The notes beneath the pieces were generated by a model. It saw only the letters and a program-made list of their open reading frames with translations. It ran no database searches and had not been told where the DNA came from. The position numbers were made by a program, and so were the translations under genes. Shown here piece after piece: positions 15,019 through 24,659 of a DNA stretch of 34,465 nucleotides; position 1 is the first letter of the stretch, and the number at the start of each line of letters is the position of its first letter. This DNA is from Candidatus Peregrinibacteria bacterium. GTDB taxonomy: Bacteria; Patescibacteriota; Gracilibacteria; UBA1369; JABINC01. The stretch covers positions 1 through 34,465 of the forward strand of contig JABINC010000025.1 in assembly GCA_018697675.1 (NCBI GenBank), given 5' to 3'.

Positions 15019-18000
15019 ATGCAAACTTTCAACCTCCAAAATTCACTCTTTAACACCCCAGACGACAAACGTCACCTGGTGTACTTCACGGGTGAAGGAG
15101 AGCCAATAAAAGGAGGCCTAGGCCAGGATGAAATAGAAGAATACAAGGCTGAATTAAAAAGTATAGAAGACAAGGATCGTGACTTGCAAACTAGGGTTAC
15201 AGAATTCCAAGCCCTCACAGAAGAACTGATAGAAGACATAGAGGAACTTCAATTTTTATTGCAAGATGAGGTTGACGAGAGCGGCTTTCTAAAAACCGAG
15301 GTCGAAGAGGGCGTTGGCACTGAACTTTATGGGGATTCAGAAAGATTGGGATTGGATGAGGACGATATCCAGATTTTAAAAATAGCAAAGGGGCGAGTAG
15401 AAGATGCACGTACAGTATCTTTAGCGGAACAAGATATCGTAGGGGGAACAGCTTATGTGTCAGAGGCTCTAGAAAACCTTTTAGGTATAGAATTCACAGT
15501 AGCCCTAGAAGATTGGGAATATAGCCCAGAGGCTACAACCTCATTCGAAAAAGAATACGAAAAGGTCGGAGACTTAGACTCTAGTAAATTATCTGAAATT
15601 CAAATTGAGCAAAGCATAGAGGATGGAGGAATGACATTATTTAATGAAAAAGGATACGAATTCACAGTTCCGGTTCCATTCAGAAGGGCGGGAGAGGACC
15701 CGCCGTACACTTTGCAAACAAGGTCCGGCGAAATCAAAAGGACGTCACAAGCAGGTCGAGAAAAATTAATATCAGAAGGGCACGGTGCAGACAGTGAGCC
15801 TTATAAGCACTACGAATACCTAATCCCAGTCGAATACGGAGGCCATGATTTATACTTACCAATAGGATATATCACATCAGGTTCTAGGGATGCGCTTAAC
15901 TCTGTAATGACACGAACGGCAGAGCCTGTCGCAGATCCAGCCCCAGAGCCAGTAGTCGCTCCAACTGAATCTGACGAAGAACCGGATGCGGTCGCTACCG
16001 CTGACGGAAGCTCTATAGCCTTCGGATCATCCATGGCAGATGCAGAGGCGGTAGACCCTGCTGCAGAAGAGCCGCCAACAGACGAGGCAGAAGACCCTGG
16101 AGACGGAGTTGTCGAAGGAGAATCAAGGGAGGAAGTACTTGCAAGAGAAGCCGCAGAAACCCCAATAGAATACTTCGCATTCGAGCTTCCCACATTTACA
16201 AAAACTTTAAGATCAGGAGACAAAGGCTCGGAAGTCAAACAACTTCAGGTGTATCTAAACCAGCTAAGTGGGAAGCATGAAATTTTTAAAGATGTAAAAG
16301 TTGCTGATTCAGGGCCAGGATCTCCGGAAAACGAATATGAGACATATGATCGAGATACGGAAAGGGGAGTTATGACCTTACAATCGACTTTTTATGAACT
16401 GGGATACTCCCCGGTTGATCCACATGGAGAATTCGGCCCATCTACACAGCAGATATTAAAAGAGGTGGTCGTCTCGCAGGAAAGAATAGATTATGTCATA
16501 GCTATAAATGATCCTGACCTCGATGATGACATTACTATAGAAAAAAACTTTTTAACTGAAATGGCTCTTCCGAATAAGGAGTCAATCGCAGGCCAAGAGG
16601 TGGCGACAAGATTACTCCAAGCGTTAATAGATCAGGACTTTTCAAGCTGGAGCTGTAACGACGTTTCCGAAGAAAGCTTAGAAAAATTAGATGCCCTGCT
16701 GCAAGTAATTTCAGAGACTCACACGGGGCTAATAGAGGTTATGGATGAGTATGATTACATAGCCGATTATATAAAACTTAGAAAGATTTACAGAGCAACG
16801 GACAAAGCAAAGCTGATATGTCGCGAAATGGGGGTGTTTTTCCTCCAAGATAGAGATGGTAGAATGACGCTCAACCTTCACGATGGAGTCGGAGAGCCCT
16901 TGGCATTCGACAACCTAAGCCTTTCGGTAGAAGAAGGAAAATTAAAAATGGAATACACCAAGGATGGAGAAGAGGGGACCCTCTTGGCTAGTTCAGAAGG
17001 TCATCTTTGTCACGAATTGGCAGTAGCAGGATTAATAGATTCAGTGCCAGAATTAGAGCATAGTCACGCAGTCGCTGATGCAGGGACCGAGGCAGGCGAA
17101 CCTTCAAGCGAAGGAGGGGGTGCCGCGGCAGACGGCGAGGCCGGAGCCCCAAGCGAGGCCGAAGGCGATGCGAATGCTAGTGATGAAAGCCCAGCAGAAG
17201 GTGATGCAGAAGTTGCCGAAGAAGGCCCAGAGCCATATTCAGAGGAATGGCGCATAGCAATTCTTGGAGAAGATTTCTACAGCGATCAATTAGAGGCCGC
17301 CGGAATGGGAGAAGAGATGGTAGGCATGATTTACGACTTAGAAGATGATATAGCTGAGTTCATAACATGGGAAGAGTCTCCTTTTAAAACGAACTCAAGG
17401 GACTACTATCTTTTGTTGGCTGCAGAAGGTGATAAAGGATTAGAAGGTGAGGTGTTCAAATATATGATGGAAGAGTTTTCAACATGGGGAATTCCAGCAG
17501 ATATAAATGAAGTGGTCGCTAAAGCAACGATAGCTCATTATTTAACCCCTCTAAAAGCAGCTCTCACAGACAATCTTTTGAATATGGCTAGCGACCCAAG
17601 CGCCCTTCTTGCGGGTGGCACAATGAAGCAAAGCATTGAAGAAAATGGACTCGATGCAACATTAGAACAGGCGATTAGGAATCCGACAGCATTTGCCGTA
17701 TTAGGTGGTGGGGAAGATGGGACCGTAGTATTAGCAATTCCAAAAACGGACGAAGATGGAAATCCAATTCCAGATGCACCACCAGAATTCTTATTCTTAG
17801 AACAGCACAACGAAAGAGATATTTTGGTCGGAATGATTGATGATAGGGTCAATGAAATGGCGGAGAGCGATGATGCGGAAGAGAAAGAGGTCGGACAGAA
17901 TTTGCAAATTCTTTTCAGCGGAGAAGGAGTTGGAGATTACGCCATGGTTACTGTAGGTACAGGAGAAAGACAGCCTCTCACCAAAGAACAAAGAATTGCT

Positions 18001-20268
18001 TACTTAGCAAAGCCAGAATCACAAGAACTTCTAAAACATTTTGCCCCGGGAACTCAGGAAGCTATCCAAAAAGTAGGTGCAAAGATGGATGTTGGAGAAC
18101 CTGACAGATTGGTAGTGGTGGCGGAAGGAGTGGGTGCTGATGGAAAGCTCGTAGATAGAGTTGTTACAGGGCCAAGAGGAGCATATAGGCTTGCGGCTGA
18201 TGTTACAGGAGTTGACTTGATAAGACATGCAGTGGCGATCCCACCGAAAGAAAGAGACAAGATGGCTCTAAAAAGAATTGAAGAATACGAAGCAGCAGTG
18301 GCGACAGCCGAAGCGGCGACGGGGGAAACCGGAACTGGAACAGAGGAGGCCGAGGCAACGGCGGAAGCTGCGCCAGAAGAAGGTTCAACAGAGGAATTAA
18401 TGATGCTTGCAGGATACAGCTTGCCCGCAGAGCGGCCAAAAGATCCTGTTCCAAATGATACGATGTTGAGACTTCAAAGAACGCTCGGGCACAAACAAAT
18501 AGAGGCAAGAAAAGTTCTTTTGGAAAGACGAATTTTCTTCAACCCGAAGAAAGACCTTGTTCCAAAGCAAATTTTCGAAAAGAATCAGATGGCAGATCTA
18601 GAAAGATTTCATGGAGTAATTGAGCAGATGTTAGGAAAGACCCCTCACAAAAGAGGTCCCCTCAAAGGAGACTGGCAAGCTATGTACAAAGAGCTTTACA
18701 AAAATGCAACCGGCAAAGATCAAAAAGGATTCTTAACACTTGGAGGAAATCCATTAAGTCTTTATCACGTGATAGGGAAGGCTCTAAAAATTGACGAAAG
18801 AAATCATTACAATGCAGACAAGAGCGATACGGGAAGCGAATTTATCGGAGCTATGGCGGCGACACAATTGAGTCTAGACAAGGGTGCTCTTTCGAGCCAA
18901 GGGAACTTTGATGCGGTGACTTTGATGCGCCCAGACCCCGTGAGTTGGAGAGAGATGGAAATGTATCTTTCAGAAGACGGAATGCCAAACGATCCAAATC
19001 CAGCAATTCGTGCATTCGCAATTTTCCCTAATGGAAATAGACCAGGTGAAACGCCTCTATATATAACGGTTACGCGGGATACAGATGGAGAATATGTTGC
19101 TCAGTACGGAACGCAAACATCGACACATGCGGGCTATGAGGATTTTGGAAGAGGTTTCCTAGGTGGAAAATTAAAAAAACTCCTCGGCGGTCGAGAATTA
19201 GATGACATAACTATTTATGAAATAGATCCAGCGATTGATATTGTTGTAATGGCGGAGAATTTTGTAGAGTTCCAAGAGGTGAACAAGACGGTAAAAGAAT
19301 CGAAAGATAAGGTGGAGCAACAAATAGATAGGTTGATGGTGAAAATAGGTGAAAAAGCAGGTGTTACAGGGCCGCATGTAGAAAAGGCCCGAAGAGTGAA
19401 AAAGGCGCTTGAAAGATATGGGGATATAACAAATTTAGAATCCGTAATGAGAGCTACCGTTGAAAGCGGATCATATAGAAAAAAAGAAGGGGAGCTGGCA
19501 AATAAAATGGACTATGCAATAATATGGGCATATTTTGAAGAATGTGGTTACGAGCCAAAAATTACAGATGGCAGGGAGTTTGACATCGGGGGAAGTACTA
19601 GAGGAATAAAAGGCCATCATTCGCCACTAGAAATCTTAGGTCAAATAGCTAGAGAAAAAATCGCAGCCGGTGAAGCAAGAGTAACGGCCAAGCGCCAAGC
19701 GGCCCCAGAAGAAAAAGAAGGGGGGCGGAGTAGAGGAGAGGGCGCTGGAGCAGAAACCTTGGACAGGCTTGCATACAGCCCTGGAGACATTTTGGACAAG
19801 GCTACGTTTACACCAAAAGTGAAACGTGCAGCTAGAGGCATTTACAAAGACTTTTTGAGAAAATTATCGATAGGATTGACAGTCAATCAGGCAAGGGAAG
19901 TGCTTGAGGCAGGTTCTCTCAGCGCATTGCCGGGACTGCCGATAAAGAAAAGGGGCCATGCAGAGCAGCTCCTTATGGCGGTTGAAAGAATGGGTGAATA
20001 TATTGCAAAGCCGGACGTGAGGCAGGGATGGCATGGATTGAAAAGAGGTGAAGCGGCGATATTTATCAACGGAGAAAGTCCTCTACATAACTTAATGAGA
20101 ATTGCGATGTACTCAGCATACGGTCAGGTAGGTACAAGAAGAGGAATCCCAGGATTCGCAGATCGAGTAGCCGATATAGGGATGAGGAAACAACCGAAAA
20201 AAACATGTGCTAGACCGGTCAGATACAGATCTCGATACGATCTCCCAAATGTAAGAAGGTGGAGCTAA
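15019..20268 (+). CDS. Giant modular protein, 1749 aa, with peptidoglycan-binding-like segment
   Basis: This is by far the longest gene here. No signal peptide or transmembrane helix is visible. Layout: a helical charged N-terminus (about residues 35-90); a beta-rich domain (about 150-300); an Ala/Pro/Glu/Asp linker (303-380); a segment from 395 reading SGDKGSEVKQLQVYLN, later YDRDTERGVMTLQ and DPHGEFGPSTQQIL, which resembles PG_binding_1 repeats (LRxGxxGxxVxxLQ and DGxFGxxT). Next come helical domain(s), an acidic Gly/Ala linker (682-740), a mixed region, a third linker (about 1090-1125), a large alpha/beta part, a fourth short linker (about 1557-1577), and a basic, Arg-rich tail. The protein is strongly acidic until that tail. 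Function unknown. Co-transcription with the small helical gene upstream is likely. A FemAB-like cell-wall enzyme is convergent downstream. Export by a route without a cleavable signal, or a cytoplasmic scaffold, are both possible. Confidence 0.8.
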   Translation: MQTFNLQNSLFNTPDDKRHLVYFTGEGEPIKGGLGQDEIEEYKAELKSIEDKDRDLQTRVTEFQALTEELIEDIEELQFLLQDEVDESGFLKTEVEEGVGTELYGDSERLGLDEDDIQILKIAKGRVEDARTVSLAEQDIVGGTAYVSEALENLLGIEFTVALEDWEYSPEATTSFEKEYEKVGDLDSSKLSEIQIEQSIEDGGMTLFNEKGYEFTVPVPFRRAGEDPPYTLQTRSGEIKRTSQAGREKLISEGHGADSEPYKHYEYLIPVEYGGHDLYLPIGYITSGSRDALNSVMTRTAEPVADPAPEPVVAPTESDEEPDAVATADGSSIAFGSSMADAEAVDPAAEEPPTDEAEDPGDGVVEGESREEVLAREAAETPIEYFAFELPTFTKTLRSGDKGSEVKQLQVYLNQLSGKHEIFKDVKVADSGPGSPENEYETYDRDTERGVMTLQSTFYELGYSPVDPHGEFGPSTQQILKEVVVSQERIDYVIAINDPDLDDDITIEKNFLTEMALPNKESIAGQEVATRLLQALIDQDFSSWSCNDVSEESLEKLDALLQVISETHTGLIEVMDEYDYIADYIKLRKIYRATDKAKLICREMGVFFLQDRDGRMTLNLHDGVGEPLAFDNLSLSVEEGKLKMEYTKDGEEGTLLASSEGHLCHELAVAGLIDSVPELEHSHAVADAGTEAGEPSSEGGGAAADGEAGAPSEAEGDANASDESPAEGDAEVAEEGPEPYSEEWRIAILGEDFYSDQLEAAGMGEEMVGMIYDLEDDIAEFITWEESPFKTNSRDYYLLLAAEGDKGLEGEVFKYMMEEFSTWGIPADINEVVAKATIAHYLTPLKAALTDNLLNMASDPSALLAGGTMKQSIEENGLDATLEQAIRNPTAFAVLGGGEDGTVVLAIPKTDEDGNPIPDAPPEFLFLEQHNERDILVGMIDDRVNEMAESDDAEEKEVGQNLQILFSGEGVGDYAMVTVGTGERQPLTKEQRIAYLAKPESQELLKHFAPGTQEAIQKVGAKMDVGEPDRLVVVAEGVGADGKLVDRVVTGPRGAYRLAADVTGVDLIRHAVAIPPKERDKMALKRIEEYEAAVATAEAATGETGTGTEEAEATAEAAPEEGSTEELMMLAGYSLPAERPKDPVPNDTMLRLQRTLGHKQIEARKVLLERRIFFNPKKDLVPKQIFEKNQMADLERFHGVIEQMLGKTPHKRGPLKGDWQAMYKELYKNATGKDQKGFLTLGGNPLSLYHVIGKALKIDERNHYNADKSDTGSEFIGAMAATQLSLDKGALSSQGNFDAVTLMRPDPVSWREMEMYLSEDGMPNDPNPAIRAFAIFPNGNRPGETPLYITVTRDTDGEYVAQYGTQTSTHAGYEDFGRGFLGGKLKKLLGGRELDDITIYEIDPAIDIVVMAENFVEFQEVNKTVKESKDKVEQQIDRLMVKIGEKAGVTGPHVEKARRVKKALERYGDITNLESVMRATVESGSYRKKEGELANKMDYAIIWAYFEECGYEPKITDGREFDIGGSTRGIKGHHSPLEILGQIAREKIAAGEARVTAKRQAAPEEKEGGRSRGEGAGAETLDRLAYSPGDILDKATFTPKVKRAARGIYKDFLRKLSIGLTVNQAREVLEAGSLSALPGLPIKKRGHAEQLLMAVERMGEYIAKPDVRQGWHGLKRGEAAIFINGESPLHNLMRIAMYSAYGQVGTRRGIPGFADRVADIGMRKQPKKTCARPVRYRSRYDLPNVRRWS

Positions 20269-20299
20269 GCGGACCTTCCGATGACCGCGTATTGCGCCC

Positions 20300-21331
20300 C
20301 TACCCCCGCAACCTCTTAGCGATTTTTATGATGCTGTACCAAAAAGAATTTAGAACCAAATCCACAGGAGATTCAAATTTATAAAGCCTCCCCCCAAATT
20401 TTTGTTTGAATTCGGTGACCCCACAAAGAGGATCCTTTTTATCAAATTCAACTTCTTTTAACGCCACGCCTTCGCTGTCCACAGGCCCCTCTCCACAAAC
20501 AGGTCTCGCCGTGCCCATAAAATCATATTTCGATTTTCTAGCAGCTTTTGCATCTTTCATAGCCTGCCATTGAAGTAGATATGGCGCCATCATATTGCGA
20601 TACTGGTTTGAGGAGGCCCCATAATAATACACAGCTTCATTTGTGCCGTAGACCACAATCAATCCAGCAATAGCTTTGCCAGGGGCCTCGCCCCCAGTCT
20701 CAATCTTGCCTTCAACTCTAGCCAAGTACAGGGCCGCCTCCCCTCCGAGGGATTGCAGCATCTCCAAATAATATGATTTTTTATGAATCCCAAACCCATC
20801 TCTTCCACCAGTTTCAGACAAAATCCCATAAAATTCATCAATGGCTTTTTCGGAAGCTGCTTTCCCAAAATATCGCTCAACTTTCACTCCATTTTTCTCA
20901 GCAACACCTATGTTATACCGTCCTTTTCTCTTCATTTGAGCCAAAATTTCCGCTTCAGAAAGCTTCAAATCAATTTTAATTGTATATTCTGGCAGGTAAG
21001 CTTTGGAAACTTTTTTAACACAGGCCAGCCCTTTTCTACTACTCCCTTCACCCCTTCTCTCACCCTCAAAAACGCCACCTTTCGAATATCCCTCGCAGCG
21101 GATATATACGCATTTTTCACTCTTTGCCCATGACAGTAATTTCTCAAAATCCCCTGTCGTAAATTTTTCAAAATCAACACCCATGGCAAGGCTCCACGCT
21201 CTGCCAAAAGGAAGGCCAAATTTCAAAAAAATAGCTCTGTCGCCGGATTCCAGTCCGAGTGCAAAAACGCCCCTTCCGGTAGCCCGCTGAAATTTTTCCC
21301 AAGCCAAACTTTGAGTGATAGAAAAACGCAT
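20300..21331 (-). CDS. FemAB-like aminoacyltransferase (peptidoglycan interpeptide bridge type)
   Basis: Fem enzymes transfer amino acids from aminoacyl-tRNA to the stem peptide of lipid II or related acceptors. The 343-aa sequence shows the family landmarks. These are YTIKIDLKLSEAEILAQMKRKGRYNIGVAEKNGVKVE (the usual 'KxRYNIRxAxKxGV'), a GGRDGFGIHKKSYYLEML segment, YYYGASSNQYRNMMAPYLLQWQAMKDAKAA...YDFMGTA (the hallmark GNAT-fold core), and FKQKFGGRLYKFESPVDLVLN. The N-terminal third is less conserved. The transferred amino acid cannot be read from the sequence. It converges with the giant-protein gene and lies next to ftsZ on the same strand, fitting a cell-wall role. The ATG at 21331 lacks a Shine-Dalgarno sequence. 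Confidence 0.88.
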   Translation of the reverse strand: MRFSITQSLAWEKFQRATGRGVFALGLESGDRAIFLKFGLPFGRAWSLAMGVDFEKFTTGDFEKLLSWAKSEKCVYIRCEGYSKGGVFEGERRGEGSSRKGLACVKKVSKAYLPEYTIKIDLKLSEAEILAQMKRKGRYNIGVAEKNGVKVERYFGKAASEKAIDEFYGILSETGGRDGFGIHKKSYYLEMLQSLGGEAALYLARVEGKIETGGEAPGKAIAGLIVVYGTNEAVYYYGASSNQYRNMMAPYLLQWQAMKDAKAARKSKYDFMGTARPVCGEGPVDSEGVALKEVEFDKKDPLCGVTEFKQKFGGRLYKFESPVDLVLNSFWYSIIKIAKRLRG

Positions 21332-21384
21332 GAGGAGGATTAAAAATTGATTCTAAAAAAATAGTAGTTAACTTTACGCGAAGG

Positions 21385-21411
21385 ATTGTAACACATAATT
21401 TACAAAAACAA
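21385..21411 (-). promoter_or_regulatory. Possible extended -10 promoter of the FemAB-like gene
   Basis: On the minus strand TGTTACAAT (21393-21385) is an extended -10. A TTGTTT (21411-21406) lies 15 bp upstream, shorter than ideal. The leader would be about 47 nt. Confidence 0.4.
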
Positions 21412-21428
21412 CCGCCTAGGAGGTAGGC

Positions 21429-21513
21429 TTGCAAATCGCCATGTAATACAAACGCATGCAAATGCTAGCTATTGTATGACAATGTATTACATCAAAAAAT
21501 GACACTTAGCCCC
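21429..21513. repeat. Dispersed repeat, short copy (85 bp)
   Basis: This is inverted relative to the copy at 31605-31740. Its right 43 bases (21471-21513) match 31605-31647 on the other strand at 42 positions, and its left 29 bases (21429-21457) match 31712-31740 at 28. The core between differs and is 51 bases shorter. A 10-bp terminal-type inverted repeat ATGTAATACA (21441-21450) / TGTATTACAT (21483-21492) brackets a 32-base core. It lies about 98 bp upstream of the FemAB-like gene and about 50 bp from the ftsZ terminator, and no gene is seen in it. The rest of 21332-21649 holds only the promoter and terminator listed here. Confidence 0.9.
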
Positions 21514-21560
21514 CTCTCCCCTCATAGTCCAACTCCCCCTCTTGGCAAAAGGGGTAAGCA

Positions 21561-21588
21561 AAAAGCCCCGCAAGAACGGGGCCTTTTA
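21561..21588. terminator. ftsZ terminator
   Basis: GCCCCG (21565-21570) pairs with CGGGGC (21577-21582) around a 6-base loop. On the minus strand, downstream of ftsZ, it is followed by TTTTT. The A/T flanks on both sides could also let it act on plus-strand transcripts. Confidence 0.85.
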
Positions 21589-21649
21589 ATAATGATTTTT
21601 ATAGAGTGACGATTGGATCGTTCGCTCAGTAGTTGGCGTCTTCAGCCAA

Positions 21650-22876
21650 TTAGAACCTTGGACGAGAGTCAAAGCTAGGTGCCGAAGAGCTCTCAGTCAT
21701 AGGCTGGGTAGATACAGGTGTTGGGGCAGGAGTTGGCGTGCTAGGAGCAGTAGGTCGAACACCTCCCATCTTTTTGCGAAGGAAAGCCGGAACATCAAGT
21801 TCATTTTCCGCCTCAACCCTTGGTCCAGTAGCGCTTGCAGTAGAGCTGGCAAACATAGTGTCAGATCTTCTGTTTTCGCCGTCAAAACCGGTTGCAACAA
21901 CTGTAACTTTAATTTCGCCAGTGTAACTTTCGTTGATAACTGTACCAAAGATAATGTTTGCATCTGGATCAGCGGCTCCGGCGATAACCTTCGCAGCTTC
22001 ATCAACTTCAAACATAGAAAGGTCAGTTCCACCAGTGATGTTAAATAGAACTCCTTTGGCACCGACAATGTCGAGCTCAAGAAGCGGACTATCAATAGCG
22101 GCCCGAGCAGCTTCCGCGGCCCTGTTTTCACCACTACCATAACCAATTCCCATCAATGCAGATCCTGCATTAGCCATTACTGAACGTACGTCAGCAAAGT
22201 CAACATTTATCATACCGTGAACGGTGATAAGATCCGCAATTCCTTGTACACCTTGGCGAAGCACATCATCCACAACAGTGAATGCGTCTTGCAGAGGAGT
22301 TTTCTTGTCAACAAGTGAAAGAATTCGGTCATTTGGAATAACGATAAGTGTATCCACTTTTTCACGAAGGCTTTCGAGACCTTCTTCAGCTTGCTTGTTT
22401 CGGCGAGCACCTTCGAACGAGAATGGTTTTGTAACCACTCCGACCGTAAGGATTCCAAGCTCTCTTGCGATTTCCGCAACAATTGGAGCTCCTCCGGTTC
22501 CGGTTCCACCACCAAGTCCACAGGTAATAAATACCATATCTGATCCATCGAGAGCTGATTTTAGCTCTTCTGAAGATTCTTCAGCGGCTCTTTTACCAAT
22601 GTCTGGCATAGAACCTGCCCCGAGTCCTCGAGTAGTGCCTTTGCCGATATTGATTTTAGTTGGAGCGTCTGAATGGTATAGGGCTTGAGCATCAGTATTA
22701 ACAGTGATGAACTCAATACCATTTACCTGAGATTTAATCATCCTGTTGACGGCGTTTCCACCACCTCCACCAATACCAATAACTTTGATATTAGCAACAG
22801 GGCTCAAGTCAGGAGTAACTTCTAAATTTTTTCTTTTTGTGTTCGCAAACAAGTTTTTGAGTGCGTCATCTGTCAT
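21650..22876 (-). CDS. ftsZ: Cell division protein FtsZ
   Basis: FtsZ is the tubulin-like GTPase that forms the division ring. From the chosen start, the nucleotide-binding [13 protein letters not shown] begins at residue 34 and the tubulin signature GGGTGTG is at residues 122-128. The catalytic T7 loop segment is [11 protein letters not shown], and the family's [23 protein letters not shown] follows. After a Pro/Thr/Ser linker the tail contains [12 protein letters not shown], here placed before the linker rather than at the very end, and the protein finishes SFDSRPRF. The start at 22876 (MTDDALKN, 408 aa) avoids overlap with ftsA; an upstream ATG at 22930 would overlap it by 25 bases. It lies 29 bases behind ftsA and is almost certainly co-transcribed. 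Confidence 0.97.
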   Translation of the reverse strand: MTDDALKNLFANTKRKNLEVTPDLSPVANIKVIGIGGGGGNAVNRMIKSQVNGIEFITVNTDAQALYHSDAPTKINIGKGTTRGLGAGSMPDIGKRAAEESSEELKSALDGSDMVFITCGLGGGTGTGGAPIVAEIARELGILTVGVVTKPFSFEGARRNKQAEEGLESLREKVDTLIVIPNDRILSLVDKKTPLQDAFTVVDDVLRQGVQGIADLITVHGMINVDFADVRSVMANAGSALMGIGYGSGENRAAEAARAAIDSPLLELDIVGAKGVLFNITGGTDLSMFEVDEAAKVIAGAADPDANIIFGTVINESYTGEIKVTVVATGFDGENRRSDTMFASSTASATGPRVEAENELDVPAFLRKKMGGVRPTAPSTPTPAPTPVSTQPMTESSSAPSFDSRPRF

Positions 22877-22905
22877 CTGTCTAGTAGTTAAGATATATGA
22901 ATTAA

Positions 22906-24144
22906 TTATGGTAATAAACTCTTCACCCACTCCTTCATAGAAGCAATAGGTTTTCCAAGATTGAGTCTTCGGAAGTCAAATCCGTAGCCTCGTCCTTCAA
23001 ATCGAGAACCCCAAAGTGCAAGCCCAATAGCTGTTGAATAAGCAGGGTCATCGATTTTGTCGACAACTCCCTCGTAGTTTTGAGGGAATCCAAGCTGAAC
23101 CGGCAGCCCAAGCACTTCACGCGCAAGGTCCACAGCTCCTGGCATTTTGACAGCAGCTCCAGTTAGGACAACTCCAGCTGGTAGCATTCCATCTCGGCCA
23201 ATTTCTCGGAGAGCTTGTTTCACGAGATAGAAAATCTCATGGTAACGAGCTTGAATAATTTCTGACATATGTTTTTTTGAAACAGTCAGAGTGTCGATTT
23301 TTGAAATAAGAGAAAGATCAATTGTTTCACGGTCGCTCACATCCTGAGGGACGCAAGTTCCATATTCAATTTTGATTTTCTCTGCGGTGTCGATAGAAGT
23401 TCGAAGTCCAATAGCAATATCGTTGGTAACGTTCTCTCCGCCAACTCCAAGAGAGCCAGTCCAAAGAGTAGTACCTTCTTCAAATACTGCAATTGAAGTA
23501 CTTCCAGAGCCAACATCGATCACTGCAGCACCGAGCTCTTTTTGCCTCTTAGAAAGCACCGCTTCCGCAGTAGCGAGACAAGTAGGAATAATATCATCGA
23601 TATCAATTCCAGCTTGATGTACACATTTCTCAATATTTTTTACATTTGGAACAAGTCCAGTTACGATATGAGCTTCAACCTCAAGTCGAATTCCAGTCAT
23701 ACCAACTGGGTATTTGATTCCAGTTTGCTCATCAACTGTAAATGATTTTGGAATGATACGTAAAATACGACGATTCGACGGAATTGAAACGGCCTGAGCA
23801 GCTTCAAGTACGCGGTCGATATCATCTTCCGTGATCTCATTCCCAGCGTGAGAAACAGCGATCACCCCCTTAGAATCAAATGATTCCAGGTGAGTTCCAC
23901 CGATTCCCAAAAATACATGATTGATTGGCTCTCCCGCCATTCGTTCAGCATCTTCAAGAGAAGAAGCTATACTATTTATAGTTTCTTCCACATCGATAAC
24001 CGAACCTCGGCGAAGACCATAAGATCTAGCGATACCTACCCCAATCACATTTGGGATAGCTCCTTTATCTTCAACCGTTGCAATAATGGTTCTGATCTTA
24101 GAGCTTCCTACATCCAATCCGGCAATAATGCGAGGCTTTGGCAT
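22906..24144 (-). CDS. ftsA: Cell division protein FtsA
   Basis: FtsA is the actin-like ATPase that anchors FtsZ filaments to the membrane. The phosphate-1 loop is GLDVGSSK (residues 9-16). The 1C-type insertion ([22 protein letters not shown]...) and the phosphate-2 segment [19 protein letters not shown] are present, as is the adenosine motif [13 protein letters not shown]. The C-terminal amphipathic membrane-targeting helix reads [11 protein letters not shown]. The length of 412 aa is standard. The gene order ftsA-ftsZ is the classic division pair; ftsQ is not next to it here. The promoter is at 24207-24235, with a stem-loop at the predicted 5' end of the mRNA. Confidence 0.96.
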   Translation of the reverse strand: MPKPRIIAGLDVGSSKIRTIIATVEDKGAIPNVIGVGIARSYGLRRGSVIDVEETINSIASSLEDAERMAGEPINHVFLGIGGTHLESFDSKGVIAVSHAGNEITEDDIDRVLEAAQAVSIPSNRRILRIIPKSFTVDEQTGIKYPVGMTGIRLEVEAHIVTGLVPNVKNIEKCVHQAGIDIDDIIPTCLATAEAVLSKRQKELGAAVIDVGSGSTSIAVFEEGTTLWTGSLGVGGENVTNDIAIGLRTSIDTAEKIKIEYGTCVPQDVSDRETIDLSLISKIDTLTVSKKHMSEIIQARYHEIFYLVKQALREIGRDGMLPAGVVLTGAAVKMPGAVDLAREVLGLPVQLGFPQNYEGVVDKIDDPAYSTAIGLALWGSRFEGRGYGFDFRRLNLGKPIASMKEWVKSLLP

Positions 24145-24179
24145 GTTGTAAAAATTAAAAATTAGGTGATCAATAAAAA

Positions 24180-24200
24180 GCCTTATTAACTAAAAAAGGC
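24180..24200 (-). other. Stem-loop at the predicted 5' end of the ftsA mRNA
   Basis: On the minus strand GCCTT (24200-24196) pairs with AAGGC (24184-24180), followed by TTTTT. The promoter predicts transcription starting at about 24200, that is, at the stem itself. It looks like a terminator but lies too early to act as one on this transcript. A 5'-stabilising hairpin is possible. Confidence 0.45.
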
Positions 24201-24206
24201 GCCCGC

Positions 24207-24235
24207 ACTATAATTAAGGAAAACCAAAAAATCAA
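24207..24235 (-). promoter_or_regulatory. ftsA-ftsZ promoter
   Basis: On the minus strand TTGATT (24235-24230), a 17-bp spacer and TATAGT (24212-24207). The leader to the ftsA ATG is about 55 nt. Confidence 0.7.
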
Positions 24236-24634
24236 TAGTTTAGGCTTTTTCAAGCCGAAAATCGACAGTTCGTACAAAATCCTTACTCGGCTTAAACCCA
24301 GTACTTAACCCGCATAACTCCGTTTCCCCTACAATACAATAGATTGGCTCAAACAAGCCGAAAAAACACTTTTTTTGTACAACCCGCGACTCGTCGCGTG
24401 TATAAAAAAGTTGCACAGCGATTCCCAGCCTCTACAAAGAGGATTGAAAAACCACAGCTCTCCCGTCTACTAGCCAAGAAATCTGAACAAAAAAATTGTA
24501 CTCCAAAAATTCACACCATCAATTTCACTCACCATTTCTCCATTTTCACACCCCGCCCCAAAACCTCGAAATCCCGCTCCCACAAGCCAAAAACCCCACT
24601 TTTACCAAAAAACAATATATAACAAAATAAAACA
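24236..24634. other. Gene-free stretch between the ftsA promoter and the gene at 24660
   Basis: I see no convincing gene. A plus-strand frame from TTG at 24344 (92 codons, very basic) lacks a family look and a promoter. Notable pieces are the two hairpins GGCTTTTTCAAGCC (24243-24256) and GGCTCAAACAAGCC (24346-24359), both followed by GAAAA, and a 14-base near-palindrome CGCGACTCGTCGCG (24385-24398). An unannotated structured RNA is possible but unsupported. Confidence 0.4.
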
Positions 24635-24645
24635 GCCTCGAAGGC
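24635..24645 (-). terminator. Candidate terminator after the gene at 24660
   Basis: On the minus strand GCCTTCGAGGC forms a 4-bp stem with a TCG loop, followed by TGTTTTATTTTG. It is 14 bases past the stop codon. Confidence 0.5.
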
Positions 24646-24659
24646 AAGCGGAAGAGGGT

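Noticed and set aside
15810-16238. Minus-strand Ser/Ala-rich frame opposite the giant protein
   Set aside because: It is the antisense of the Ala/Glu/Pro linker, a usual shadow of low-complexity coding sequence.
22877-22930. Longer FtsZ start (18 extra residues)
   Set aside because: It would overlap the ftsA end, and the extra residues are not FtsZ-like; the ATG at 22876 gives a typical N-terminus.
24344-24622. Plus-strand frame of 92 codons encoding a very basic protein
   Set aside because: It has a TTG start, no promoter, no recognisable fold or family, and a composition that follows from A/C-rich noncoding sequence.
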